Program-made: the position numbers and the translations under genes | Notes under the pieces: model-generated | What the model saw: only the letters and a program-made list of their open reading frames with translations | Told to the model about the DNA's origin: nothing | Database searches by the model: none | Shown here: positions 36,967 through 46,900 of the stretch, one piece after another | How the letters are laid out: each line of letters starts with the position of its first letter | Numbering within the stretch: the stretch's first letter is position 1 | Origin: an uncultured Verrucomicrobiota bacterium | Lineage (GTDB): Bacteria > Verrucomicrobiota > Verrucomicrobiia > Opitutales > Intestinicryptomonadaceae | Length of the DNA stretch: 59,896 nucleotides | Direction of reading: 5' to 3' | NCBI GenBank assembly: GCA_949298545.1 | Contig: CASFWX010000023.1 | Span: 1 to 59,896 of the forward strand

Positions 36967-36991
36967 AGAAACAAAAGAAAAATGCGATCTG

Positions 36992-37945
36992 CTACTTTAA
37001 GGTTTTTTTGACCGGCAGAGTAGATTCGTTTAGCGCCTTTTCAGCTACATCCTTTAAATATTCGGCGTCGCTTTCAGTCATCCAATCGGGCTTATATGCG
37101 ATTTCTTTCGGGCTCTTGTCGAAAAGAAACCCGAACCAAAGGCAGGCTTGGAGATATTCTCCCCTCTTGTTTAGATGTATGCAATCCGCAAGAAGCTTTT
37201 TGACGGATTTTGAATGTTTGCCGCCCGACAATTTAACGTCCCTCCATTTAAAATTTCCCACGACATCGCCGTCATTCGGAGGCAAATCGGGATATTTAAA
37301 TGATTCAAGCTCTTTGGGTGAGAAAGGCTTAAAAGGCTTTTTTTCCTGCGAGCGGTATATCCAGACCGCATCGCCCATAGGCACCACCCTCAGACCCAAT
37401 TCCGAAGCAGTTTTTCTATATGCCTCGCGCGCCCTTCGGTGCATCTCGCCTTGATTTATCTTCCACCTGCCATCGGGATTAAAATCTGTGAGGCGCGGAT
37501 CGTCGCTCCTGTATGACCAGGTCTGCTGCATTATTATTTCCGCCGAAGGGGCATATTTTGCGACATAATCGCGCAAATTTTTTGCGTACGGCTGATATGT
37601 CTCCGGAATCCAGCTCTCATGTGAGGCCTGCTGGATGCTCACAAAATCCCAATCGCAGCTTTCAAGTATATCCTTTAGGGTCATCGTTTTGTTTCTGTAG
37701 AGCTTGACGTTCGGCGAGGCCTCCTCTTTTTCGACATAAGACCAGTGGCGGCGCAATTCGCAACCTCCGTGGTTTGCCTTTCCAAAAGTCAATTTGCATC
37801 CCGGAACGCTCTCGGAAACTTTCTCCAAATAAGTCGAAAGGCTTTCGGCAAAGCTGTTGCCTATAGTGAGGAGAGCTACCTCCTTTGCTGTGAGGGCAAA
37901 CGCAAAAGAGACAAATAAGAATATCAGGCAAATGTACTTTTTCAT
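36992..37945 (-). CDS. DUF4886 (SGNH-like) secreted protein
   Basis: This 317-residue protein starts with a signal peptide (MKKYICLIFLFVSFAFALTA). The DUF4886 opening LLTIGNSFAESLSTYLEK follows, with a GNS block, then GKANHGGCELRRHW, and DWDFVSIQQASHESW. A C-terminal histidine in DCIHLNKRGEYL completes an SGNH-hydrolase-like set of residues. Relatives are abundant in gut Bacteroidetes and Verrucomicrobiota and are suspected carbohydrate esterases. It stands alone between thiE and glyS. The substrate is not known. Confidence 0.88.
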   Translation of the reverse strand: MKKYICLIFLFVSFAFALTAKEVALLTIGNSFAESLSTYLEKVSESVPGCKLTFGKANHGGCELRRHWSYVEKEEASPNVKLYRNKTMTLKDILESCDWDFVSIQQASHESWIPETYQPYAKNLRDYVAKYAPSAEIIMQQTWSYRSDDPRLTDFNPDGRWKINQGEMHRRAREAYRKTASELGLRVVPMGDAVWIYRSQEKKPFKPFSPKELESFKYPDLPPNDGDVVGNFKWRDVKLSGGKHSKSVKKLLADCIHLNKRGEYLQACLWFGFLFDKSPKEIAYKPDWMTESDAEYLKDVAEKALNESTLPVKKTLK

Positions 37946-37995
37946 GCAAACGACTGTAAATGGCTTAAAAAAAACTTCAAGGAACTAATGTTGCG

Positions 37996-38023
37996 TTGAC
38001 AAATCCGCGCGGCCGCTTACCTT
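37996..38023 (+). promoter_or_regulatory. Candidate promoter of glyS
   Basis: A perfect TTGACA (37996-38001) is followed after 16 bases by TACCTT (38018-38023), and the chosen glyS ATG is 24 bases downstream. The -35 is convincing and the -10 matches only half of the consensus. This also argues against the TTG at 37996 being the glyS start. Confidence 0.45.
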
Positions 38024-38046
38024 ATGCGGGCGTATTTTTTTCAACT

Positions 38047-39555
38047 ATGGCAGACATGGCGACCATCGAGGGTCTCTGCAAACGCAGAGGTTTTGTTTAC
38101 CGCTCTTCCGAAATATACGGCGGATTTAACGGTTTTTTTGATTACGGCCCGCTTGGGGTTGAGCTTAAAAACAATATCAAGCGCGCTTGGTGGAATGACT
38201 TCGTCCACGGGCGCGAGGATATCGTAGGCCTCGACGCTTCAATAATAATGCACCCCGACGTATGGCGAGCGTCCGGGCATGTGGCGGGATTTTCCGATCC
38301 CATGGTCGACTGCAAAGAGTCGAAGCTCCGTTTCCGCGCCGACCAGATATTTTTCGCCCCCGTCAAGGTTTCCGGCGAAATTATCGGCTATATAAGCGTT
38401 CTTGAAGACGAAGGCATGCAATCCGAAGCCGAGCGCAAGGCTATGGAACTGAAGCGCCATCTTGCCAAACAGGGCGAACTTGAACCAGTGGCTTTAAAAA
38501 ACTACATGGACGCAAAACCCGAAGAGTACGAGCTTATACCGTCTCCCGCAACCGGAAAGCCCGGATCTTTGACTCCGCCCCGCGCATTCAACCTGATGTT
38601 CCAAACTTATGTAGGCGCAATGCGCGACGAGAGCGCCGTCGCATACCTCAGGCCGGAGACCGCCCAGGGAATTTTCGCCGATTTTAAAAACGTAATCGAC
38701 ACCACCCGCGTAAAAATTCCCTTTGGAATAGCCCAAATCGGCAAAGCCTTCAGGAACGAAATCACCCCGCGGAATTTCGTATTCCGAAGCCGAGAATTCG
38801 AGCAGATGGAAATCGAATATTTTATCTCTCCGCGCGAAGATTGGGAAAAGCTACACCGCCAATGGATAGACGATTGCAAGAAGTGGTTTGTATCCATAGG
38901 CATTCCCGCAGACAGGCTAGGCGAAGACGTCCACCCTAAAGAAAAACTCGCCCACTACGCCAAAGCTTGCACCGATATCACTTTTCATTTTCCCCACGGC
39001 TTGCAAGAGCTCCAAGGCATAGCCGTGCGCGGCAATTTCGACCTCACCCAACACCAGGACGCTTCGGGGAAAAATCTCGAATATTTCGACGAGAACCTGA
39101 AGGAAAAATACCTGCCGCATGTGATAGAGCCGTCGCTCGGCGTCGACAGGACCTTTCTCGCAGTAATGACAGCCGCCTATGCCGAAGACGAAGTCCCCAA
39201 CGACAAGGGACAACCTGAAAAGCGCACGCTCCTGAAGTTCAGCCCGCGGGTCGCCCCCTTCAAGGCGGCGGTATTCCCGCTCGTAAAAAACAAGCCCGAG
39301 CTCTTCGAAAGGGCTAGGTCTCTATACAAAAAGCTAAGCCGCCGCTGGAATGTGTTCTTCGACGCCTCGGGAGCCATAGGCAGAAGATATCGGCGTCAAG
39401 ATGAAATAGGGACTCCCTTTGGAATAACAATAGACTTTCAGACTGTCGAACAGGACGGCACCGTAACCCTCCGCGACCGCGACACTACAAAGCAAGTCCG
39501 CATGGGCGAGGACGAACTGATTTCGCATCTTTCAAAGGAAATCGACGGCATTTAA
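38047..39555 (+). CDS. glyS: Glycyl-tRNA synthetase, dimeric class II
   Basis: It charges tRNA-Gly with glycine. The N-terminus [26 protein letters not shown] and the class II motifs are plain: [47 protein letters not shown], and the C-terminal GVDRTFLAV. The 502-residue single-chain form is the alpha2 type. The ATG at 38047 fits the conserved N-terminus better than the upstream TTG at 37996, which lies inside the -35 box. It is monocistronic and ends in a strong terminator. Confidence 0.97.
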   Translation: MADMATIEGLCKRRGFVYRSSEIYGGFNGFFDYGPLGVELKNNIKRAWWNDFVHGREDIVGLDASIIMHPDVWRASGHVAGFSDPMVDCKESKLRFRADQIFFAPVKVSGEIIGYISVLEDEGMQSEAERKAMELKRHLAKQGELEPVALKNYMDAKPEEYELIPSPATGKPGSLTPPRAFNLMFQTYVGAMRDESAVAYLRPETAQGIFADFKNVIDTTRVKIPFGIAQIGKAFRNEITPRNFVFRSREFEQMEIEYFISPREDWEKLHRQWIDDCKKWFVSIGIPADRLGEDVHPKEKLAHYAKACTDITFHFPHGLQELQGIAVRGNFDLTQHQDASGKNLEYFDENLKEKYLPHVIEPSLGVDRTFLAVMTAAYAEDEVPNDKGQPEKRTLLKFSPRVAPFKAAVFPLVKNKPELFERARSLYKKLSRRWNVFFDASGAIGRRYRRQDEIGTPFGITIDFQTVEQDGTVTLRDRDTTKQVRMGEDELISHLSKEIDGI

Positions 39556-39586
39556 AAAAACGCGAATTTTAACATGCCATGCCGAT

Positions 39587-39622
39587 GCGCCCCCGCACGC
39601 TTTAGCGGGGGCGCGTTTTTTT
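39587..39622 (+). terminator. Rho-independent terminator of glyS
   Basis: A perfect ten-base stem pairs GCGCCCCCGC (39587-39596) with GCGGGGGCGC (39605-39614) around an eight-base loop, then a run of seven T residues follows from 39616. It lies 31 bases after glyS. Confidence 0.95.
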
Positions 39623-39696
39623 GAGAAAAGGCGCAAAAAAAGCTTTTAAAATGCCGCAATTTGTATTTGTTTTCAACGTTCTGTTTTAGTGCGTAA

Positions 39697-40791
39697 ATGT
39701 CCGATTTCTTCGAGCTTAAAAATATAAACAAACACTTTGGCGAAAACCATGTCGCCAATAATGTTTCCTTCAGTGTGCGCTGCGGAGAGGTCTTTTCTTT
39801 GCTCGGTCCGAGCGGTTGCGGAAAAACCACCATATTGCGAATGGCCGGCGGCTTTGAAGATCCTGACTCCGGAAAGATTTTTCTCGAAGGCCGCGACATA
39901 TCAGATCTCGTCCCAAACAAGCGCCAGATAAACACAGTATTTCAAAATTACGCGCTCTTCCCGCATATGACAGTCTGGGACAATATTGCTTTCGGCCCCC
40001 GCACCGCCGGGTTATCCGAAGACGACGTCGAGCGGAAAGTTTCAAAAATGCTTGAGATTATCCGCCTTGAGGACCAAGCACATAAGCGTCCAGATACCAT
40101 AAGCGGAGGACAAAAACAGCGGGTTGCCATCGCGCGCGCCCTAATAAACAATCCCAAGCTTCTCCTACTCGACGAGCCTCTCGCCGCTCTCGATCTCAAG
40201 CTTCGCCAATACATGCTTCTCGAACTCGACCGCATCCACGATGAAGTCGGCACAACCTTCATATACGTCACCCACGACCAGGGAGAGGCAATGAGCCTCA
40301 GCGACAGAATCGCAGTGATGAACAACGGCAAAATCGAGCAAATCGGCACGCCAGCGGAAATATATGAAAACCCGCGAACAAAGTTCGTCGCCTCTTTCAT
40401 CGGCGACACGAATTTCTTTGACGGCAAAGTGGCCTCTAAAATAGACGCCGAATATTGCAAAATAGACATGACCGACCTCGGAGAATTTCCCGCCTATAAC
40501 GAACACAAGCTGTCCGAAGGGCAAAGAGTAACCGTTAGCATACGCCCGGAAAAGTTCAGAATTTTTGACAAAAAACCCGACAATGACCTCAATTCCTTTG
40601 AAGCGGAAGTTATAGACATCGTATACCAGGGAGCCCAAACCCGCTATTGGGTGCGCGCAAAGAACCACAGGATAAACATCGTCACACAGCACAACCGCTG
40701 CTACCTCGACTACAAGCAGCCTACATGGAACGACAGAGTCTGGATTGCCTGGCACAAGGACGACGTCACAACCCTCATTTCCCCAAGTTAG
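39697..40791 (+). CDS. potA: Spermidine/putrescine ABC transporter ATPase
   Basis: PotA energises polyamine import. Walker A GPSGCGKT (37-44), Q-loop QNYALF, signature ISGGQKQR (135-142) and Walker B LLLLDE (155-160) are all present. The C-terminal TOBE-like part has VTVSIRPEKF. The length of 364 residues is normal. It heads a potABCD operon and is followed by potB after four bases. Confidence 0.95.
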   Translation: MSDFFELKNINKHFGENHVANNVSFSVRCGEVFSLLGPSGCGKTTILRMAGGFEDPDSGKIFLEGRDISDLVPNKRQINTVFQNYALFPHMTVWDNIAFGPRTAGLSEDDVERKVSKMLEIIRLEDQAHKRPDTISGGQKQRVAIARALINNPKLLLLDEPLAALDLKLRQYMLLELDRIHDEVGTTFIYVTHDQGEAMSLSDRIAVMNNGKIEQIGTPAEIYENPRTKFVASFIGDTNFFDGKVASKIDAEYCKIDMTDLGEFPAYNEHKLSEGQRVTVSIRPEKFRIFDKKPDNDLNSFEAEVIDIVYQGAQTRYWVRAKNHRINIVTQHNRCYLDYKQPTWNDRVWIAWHKDDVTTLISPS

Positions 40792-40795
40792 CGTT

Positions 40796-41713
40796 ATGAA
40801 GGAAAAGCGGCATATCGGAAGCGGCGCTCTCAGCGCTCCAAAACTGTCAGAATGTCTCTTAACGGCGCCCTCCTTCATATGGCTTGTCGCTTTTTTTCTA
40901 ATACCGTCGGTTTTAGTTTTTGCAATAGCCTTCAAGAGCGCGGATTCCGCCGGCGGCATATCGGACACATGGACATTCGATACGCTATTGAATGTCGTGC
41001 GCGCGGATTATTTGGGCGTAATTTGGCGCACGATATGGGTCAGCTGCCTCGTGACAATCATATGCCTACTGCTGGCCGTTCCCGTTGCTTACTGGATAGC
41101 GCAGCAAAAAAAAGAATACCGCTACTGGCTCCTATTGGCAACTATCATTCCGCTTTGGACGAATTTTCTAATAAGGATATTCGCATGGAGAGTCCTCCTG
41201 CACCCAGAGGGCTTTTTGCGCAGATCTCTCATTTTTCTCGGAATCATACCGGAAGACGTATTCCTCTTAAACAATATCGGGTCGGTGATAATTGTCACGG
41301 TCTATACCTGCCTGCCGTTTGCCATACTTCCAATCTACGCTGCGGCAGAAAAGTTCAACTTCGCCCTTATAGAAGCCGCGCGCGACCTCGGGGCCTCCCG
41401 CTTTAAGGCCTTCCGCTCAATCTTTCTCCCCGGCATAAAAAGGGGAATTTTCACCGCCGTATTATTGGTTTTAATTCCCGCAATGGGATCATATGCCATT
41501 CCGGATTTGGTCGGCGGAGTTGACGGAGAGCTGCTCGGAAACAAGATAGCCACAAGGGTGTCATCGAGCCGCAACCTGCCGGAGGCGGCGGCCCTGGCCG
41601 CCATGCTGGCGCTCATCATAACCCTGCCGTTCATTGCAATGCTTTTTAAACAGAAGCGCCTCGTTAAATATATAGTTAACATTCGGCGTTCAGCGGGAGA
41701 CTCCACAAAATGA
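40796..41713 (+). CDS. potB: Spermidine/putrescine ABC transporter permease
   Basis: This inner-membrane permease forms half of the polyamine channel. About six hydrophobic segments are visible. The EAA loop (IEAARDLGASRFKAFRSIFLP), which docks on PotA, is near residues 195-215. The ATG at 40796, four bases after the potA stop, is preferred to the longer frame from 40745 because it leaves no overlap with potA. It gives 305 residues. It overlaps potC by four bases. Confidence 0.94.
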   Translation: MKEKRHIGSGALSAPKLSECLLTAPSFIWLVAFFLIPSVLVFAIAFKSADSAGGISDTWTFDTLLNVVRADYLGVIWRTIWVSCLVTIICLLLAVPVAYWIAQQKKEYRYWLLLATIIPLWTNFLIRIFAWRVLLHPEGFLRRSLIFLGIIPEDVFLLNNIGSVIIVTVYTCLPFAILPIYAAAEKFNFALIEAARDLGASRFKAFRSIFLPGIKRGIFTAVLLVLIPAMGSYAIPDLVGGVDGELLGNKIATRVSSSRNLPEAAALAAMLALIITLPFIAMLFKQKRLVKYIVNIRRSAGDSTK

Positions 41714-42483
41714 AGACCCGCTATACATCGCTTTTCGTCACGCTTTTTGTGATGGTATTCATGTATCTGCCCATTGTAATGCTCGTCACGCAATCTTTCA
41801 ACAGCTCGCGGTATGGCGGGAAATGGAACGGGTTTTCGCTGAAATGGTACGAGGCGCTCTTCAACGACACTTCCGTGGTGAACGCGGCTGTAAATACACT
41901 CATAATAGCGGCTGTCGCTACGGCTGTTTCAACTGTTATCGGAACGTGCGCGGCTTGGGTTCTGCACTTGTACAAAAAATCCAAACTTCAGTCGGCGCAC
42001 TATCTCCTCGTTTTCATTCCGCTGGGTGTTCCGGATATCCTAATGGGAATAAGTCTCTTGCTAATGTTTGTAAGCCTGGGAATGAATCTCGGATTGCTTA
42101 CCGTCATTCTTGCACACATTACTTTCTGCATAGGATTTGTCACCTTTACCGTCCTCGCCAGGCTTCAGGACTTCGATTTTAATATCATACATGCCGCACA
42201 AGATCTCGGCGCCGGCTGGGGACGCATCGTCTGGAAAATCCTGATACCGCTGCTCGGGCCCGGAATTGCCGCTGGCGCAATGATGGCATTCACCTTGTCC
42301 ATGGACGACTTTGTCGTGACATTTTTCGTGGGCGGACCGGGAAGCACAACCCTTCCCGTAAAGGTTTACAGCATGATGAAGCACGGCCCGCCCGCAATTA
42401 TCAACGCGCTTTCGGTCATATTCATGGCGCTCACCTTCACCGCCGCAATCGCCGGACAATTCTTCACCCATAAAAAATATTAA
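41710..42483 (+). CDS. potC: Spermidine/putrescine ABC transporter permease
   Basis: This is the second permease subunit, 257 residues, with six predicted membrane segments. The EAA loop is HAAQDLGAGWGRIVWKILIPLL near residues 161-182, and TLSMDDFVVTFF is typical of PotC. The ATG overlaps the potB stop as ATGA. The gene precedes potD by 12 bases. Confidence 0.94.
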   Translation: MKTRYTSLFVTLFVMVFMYLPIVMLVTQSFNSSRYGGKWNGFSLKWYEALFNDTSVVNAAVNTLIIAAVATAVSTVIGTCAAWVLHLYKKSKLQSAHYLLVFIPLGVPDILMGISLLLMFVSLGMNLGLLTVILAHITFCIGFVTFTVLARLQDFDFNIIHAAQDLGAGWGRIVWKILIPLLGPGIAAGAMMAFTLSMDDFVVTFFVGGPGSTTLPVKVYSMMKHGPPAIINALSVIFMALTFTAAIAGQFFTHKKY

Positions 42484-42495
42484 CACATTGCTATT

Positions 42496-43539
42496 ATGAA
42501 AAAAATTATGCAAAAAATCCTTACCGCCGCATTTATAAGCGCCATCGCACTGCTTTGGGGTTGCGGGCCTTCCAAGCCCGTGCTTAACGTCTATATGTGG
42601 TCGGACTATATCGACCCGGAACTCGTAAAAGACTTCGAGCGGGAAAACGGCTGCAAAGTCATTATCGACATTTTCGACTCAAACGAATTTATGTACTCAA
42701 AGCTCAAGGCGGGCGGAACCGGTTATGACGTAATTCTACCCACCACTTATATGGCAAAAGTCATGTTTGAGCAAAATATGATTGAAAAACTCGACCTTTC
42801 AAAAATCCCCAACTCCAAATACATTAGCAAGGATTATTTGAAAGATCTCGCCGTAGATAAGGAAATGAAGTACAGCATACCCTATATGCTCGGTTATACC
42901 TGCATCGCCTATAACAAGGAAAAGCTCGGTGAAATTCCAGCCTCTTGGGCAGTTTTCGGCGACGAGAAATACAAAGGCCGCATGACTATGCTCAACGATA
43001 TGCGCGAGACTATCGGAGCCGCCCTGTTCTTTAACGGATTTAAGATGAACTCAACCGATGACAAGGAACTTTCAAAGGCAAAAGAAACCCTGCTTGAATG
43101 GAAGAAAAATCTGGCTAAGTTCGACAACGAAGTCTACAAGGTCGGCATACAGTCGGGCGAATTCGTAATAGTACAGGGATACAGCGGCGATTTATTCCAA
43201 GTTCTGGACGAAACTCCATCTCTTTCATTTATGTGCCCCAAAGAGGGACTATCAATTTCCTGCGACGATTGGGTGATACCTGCGGGAGCCCCGAACAGAG
43301 AACTCGCATATAAATTTATAGATTATGTCACAAACCCGAAAAACGCCGCAAAAAATATGGAGTTTACCTGCTATAGCGCGCCAATTCCTGAAGCAAAAAA
43401 GTACATATCGGAGGAAAACCAAAACCACCCCGGCATGATTATGCCTGTTGAGCTCTACAAAAAAGGCGAAATCATAGAAGATCTCGGAGATGACAACTCA
43501 AAATACATAAAAATCTGGGACGAGATAAAAGGAAACTAA
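42496..43539 (+). CDS. potD: Spermidine/putrescine-binding lipoprotein
   Basis: This is the periplasmic polyamine receptor of the transporter. The lipobox is LWGC with the acylated cysteine at residue 23. The mature N-terminus VLNVYMWSDYIDPELVKDFE and the ligand-cleft segments GYDVILPTTYM and VIVQGYSGDLFQV are family hallmarks. It has 347 residues. It completes the potABCD operon, followed by a terminator 38 bases after the stop. Which polyamine it prefers cannot be read from sequence. Confidence 0.95.
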   Translation: MKKIMQKILTAAFISAIALLWGCGPSKPVLNVYMWSDYIDPELVKDFERENGCKVIIDIFDSNEFMYSKLKAGGTGYDVILPTTYMAKVMFEQNMIEKLDLSKIPNSKYISKDYLKDLAVDKEMKYSIPYMLGYTCIAYNKEKLGEIPASWAVFGDEKYKGRMTMLNDMRETIGAALFFNGFKMNSTDDKELSKAKETLLEWKKNLAKFDNEVYKVGIQSGEFVIVQGYSGDLFQVLDETPSLSFMCPKEGLSISCDDWVIPAGAPNRELAYKFIDYVTNPKNAAKNMEFTCYSAPIPEAKKYISEENQNHPGMIMPVELYKKGEIIEDLGDDNSKYIKIWDEIKGN

Positions 43540-43577
43540 AAATCAAATTCCGAAGCGACCATCAGTCCATTTCAAAC

Positions 43578-43603
43578 CCGCGCTATCAAAAGCGCGGTTT
43601 TTT
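43578..43603 (+). terminator. Rho-independent terminator of potABCD
   Basis: CCGCGCT (43578-43584) pairs with AGCGCGG (43591-43597) across a six-base loop, followed by TTTTTT. It lies just after potD. Confidence 0.92.
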
Positions 43604-43604
43604 A

Positions 43605-43836
43605 TTAGATGGGGTAAGCCACCTCCACCTCCTTTTTGAAGTCGAAGCTTGCCAGACTGCCGCCCAGTAGGAGAATCTCGGGATTTATTAGGGCGAGCGC
43701 GATTGCAAACTGATTTTTTATCCTCCGCCTATAGTATGGGAACACTTGCAGGGTTCGCCTTCAAAGCGAATAATAACGAGCATTTTTGAAGCTTTCCGCT
43801 CGATTTCGCCTTCGGAAAGTCAGGCAATGCGGGAAG
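43605..43836 (-). pseudogene. Remnant of a ROK-family kinase or regulator
   Basis: Read on the minus strand, this gap encodes a degenerate segment. The part KNQFAIALALINPE, followed by ILLLGGSLASF, is a good match to the C-terminal nucleotide-binding region of ROK proteins (usually LANLINLLNPE..VIGG). An EGEPCKCS stretch upstream recalls the ROK zinc-binding CxC. An in-frame TAA separates the two, and no initiation region remains. The full gene should be over 300 residues; only about 75 codons are traceable. It looks like a dying gene next to potD. Confidence 0.5.
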
Positions 43837-43917
43837 GCGAAAGCCATCTTGTCCCATGCGTTCATGCGCGCGGATAAGGCGCAATTCTGGTAGGCCGCGC
43901 TTATTTGAGCGATGCAT

Positions 43918-43950
43918 AAAAAAATCCCGCCTTTTACAGGCGGGATTTTT
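43918..43950. terminator. Bidirectional terminator downstream of nrdJ
   Basis: AAATCCCGCC (43922-43931) and GGCGGGATTT (43939-43948) form a perfect ten-base stem with a seven-base loop. A-runs on the left and T-runs on the right flank it. It can stop nrdJ transcripts on the minus strand and any read-through from potD on the plus strand. Confidence 0.92.
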
Positions 43951-43988
43951 CAATATTAAGAATTTCGGACAAGAAATATCCTTAGTTT

Positions 43989-46900
43989 TTACGCTCCGCA
44001 GCCTCCGTCCTTATAACCGCAATCGCGGCACGAACGGCACTTGCCGTCGAAGACGTATGCGAGGGAATGGCACTTGGGACAAGTCAAAACCGTTCCCATG
44101 TTTTTCGACTTTTTCTTCGGCTGAGCCGTGCTCAACGGAAGTTCCGTCTGCAATGGCCCCTTTGCCACGGATTTTACAGAAAGAGTGCTGTTCCCGCTTG
44201 AAAATAGAGTGTTAATGTAGTTCTGATCGAGCTGCCTCAATCTCCTTCCGTTTTCCGGCGGGAACATCCAGTCGAGCAGCTGCATGAGCAAATCGACTAT
44301 GCTCTTGCACGTGTGTATCTCGGGTTTATCCTCGTCCTGATATTCGCCAATTCGCACCCAACCGGAAGGATCGAAAGACATATATCTAAATGAAGATATA
44401 AAGTCATCGAACGGAACTCCGTATTGAAGCGCAATGGAAAAGGCTTTGCAGAAAGCGTCAAACATGCCGTTTATAAATGATCCGCCCTGGCCGAGGCGCC
44501 CGAATATTTCCGCGCAATATCCATTCTCGGATATGCCAACAGTCATGAATCCGTTGATGTCTTCGCCAACAGTAAATTTGACGGTCTGTCCCCACCTGCG
44601 GTATGGCAAACGCTTGCGAATGGGGTTTGCGTGTTCTTGTATGCGTATCTGAGTGGCAGTCTGAAGGACTTTCTGCCAAGCCTCCTGAACTTCCGTAGAG
44701 TCTAAACGGGTGCTGTAAACGGCATTTGCCTTTGATCCGTCGCGGTAGATGGCTATGCATTTTACACCCAGCTCGTGGCTTTCTATCAACGAGTTGACGA
44801 TGTCTTCCTCCGTTGCCGAAGCTGGCATGTTTATAGTTTTAGAAGAAGCTCCGGATATGAAAGGCTGCAGAGCTCCCAACATTTTAACATGCCCGGCAGT
44901 GGCTATGCAGCGCGTTCCTCCAAAGGCCATATTCGCGCAATCGAAGACCTTTAGCGTGTCCTCGCTGACCCATGGGATATCCTCCATATGGCCGGCGCCG
45001 AAATAAAGCGGCATGTCGGAAACGGCAAGCTTGCCCTTCTCCGAAAGCGAAGTTAGGCGCTTGAAAAGCTCGTAGTATTCTGAATCCTCGCGGAACTGCG
45101 ATATGCGCGCGGATATTTCGCGGCAAATCTCTCCGCCCTCGCTGAGGTTGCGGAGAATTTCGAGACGCTCCTTGACATGGCGGGACTGAAGGAAATTTTC
45201 GAGCCCCGCCAGCCCCGACACCTCCGCGACAATTGTGGCTATTTGCTCGAAAGTGTATCCAAGCTTTGCCAATCCCATTGGAACCAGTCCGTTTATCAGG
45301 GTCATAGTTCCGCCGCCGCTCAACTGCTTGTGCTTTACCAGAGAATATTCGGGCTCGGCGGAAGTCGTTCCCTCCTCGTAGATGCCCAGAGGCGCGCTAA
45401 TTGTTCCAGTCGGAGCTATGCAGGTGACAAAACTGTTTCTAAAATGCTTCGCCGAGCGGACTCCATTCCAATTTTCGCCGGCCGCTTCTATAACCGCGCG
45501 CCATTCGTCCCCGATATCGACCAGATCCTTGCCTATGCTCATGTGGAAGCCTTTTACGGCGTCCTCGGGGGTAAATGAATCCTCTTCCGGCAGCGGTTCG
45601 GAAGCCTTGCGCTTTGAAGCCTTCATTCCGACTGACGCCTTAAGCTCGTCATTCATCAGCGAGTGCATGTTTATGACTCTGCGCATGCTTCCCTTTATAA
45701 GGGGATATTTTGTAAACGCGCCGAGCGCATCGGCAAGTTTTGCGCTCACCGCATAGCATGTGGAAGTGAGAAGCGATGCGATACTTGCCGCTATGGTTCT
45801 GCCCTCCGGAGAATCATAAGGGATTCCCAAAGACATCAGCAGGCCGCCAACATTCGCAAATCCTATGCCCGTAGTGCGATAATTCACGGTATTTATGGCG
45901 ATTTCAGGAATGGGGAATCCGCCTTTTGTTATATTCATATCCGCAGCGAGCATCGCTATCAAAACCGCACTCTTGAATTTTTCGATATCGAAAGCCCCGT
46001 TGCGATAAAAACGCAATATGTTAAAAGAGCTCAGATTGCACGAACTGAAAACAGGCCCGAGATATTCCGAGCACGGATTGCTCGTTTCGATGGCGACCTC
46101 GTCCCTAAACGTGCTCCAGAAGTTGATGATGTCGTTGTTGTGAAGCCCCGGCTCTGCATTGTTCCATATAGCGTCAGCCATCATGGATAGAAGCTCCATT
46201 GGCTCGTATTGCTTTACGATATGGGAGGGATCCTTAACCCAACGCGTCGCATACTGCTCGCCCTTCTTAAATGCGAGCCAAAAGCCGCTCTTCATCGAAA
46301 CAGTATGGTTGGCGTTTTGATTGGATAGGGTTTGACCATATATCAAATCGTCCATAGACGGGCTGAACGACTTGTCCACTGCCCACGGCGTCGAAAGAAT
46401 TATCTTGGCTGCAATCTTTTCCTCTGGAGAGCCGTTCTCCAGCTTTTGCTCCGACAACTTGCGCAATCCGAGCATTACATTGTGCTCTTGAAGTATTACT
46501 TTTGCAACTTCCTCTTGGCGGAATTTTGTTTTTACAAACTCGAATACATCTGGATGGTCGGAATACATCACCACCATTCGCGCGGCGCGGCGCGTCTTGC
46601 CGCCGGATTTAATTGCGCCGGCCATCTTGTCCCACCCGCGGTCGAATGAAAGCGGTCCGGAAGCGGAACCCTTGCCGGCTATCGGCTCGCCTTCGCTCCT
46701 GATTGAAGATATGTTGATTCCAACTCCCGACCCGCTGGAGAATATCGCGCCTTCCGTATATTGATGGCGCAAAATCGCCTCCATTGAATCTTTTACGCCA
46801 AGAATGAAACATGCGCTCGCCTGCGGGTTTGCATAAGCATTGACCGACTTCTTCGCTTCCACGCCGTGCTTGGTTTCCACACCGTAGAATGCGTCGTTGC

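Noticed and set aside
43729..43953. 74-residue minus-strand frame between potD and nrdJ
   Set aside because: It overlaps the ROK remnant in a different frame and the nrdJ terminator, with no domain and no ribosome-binding site.
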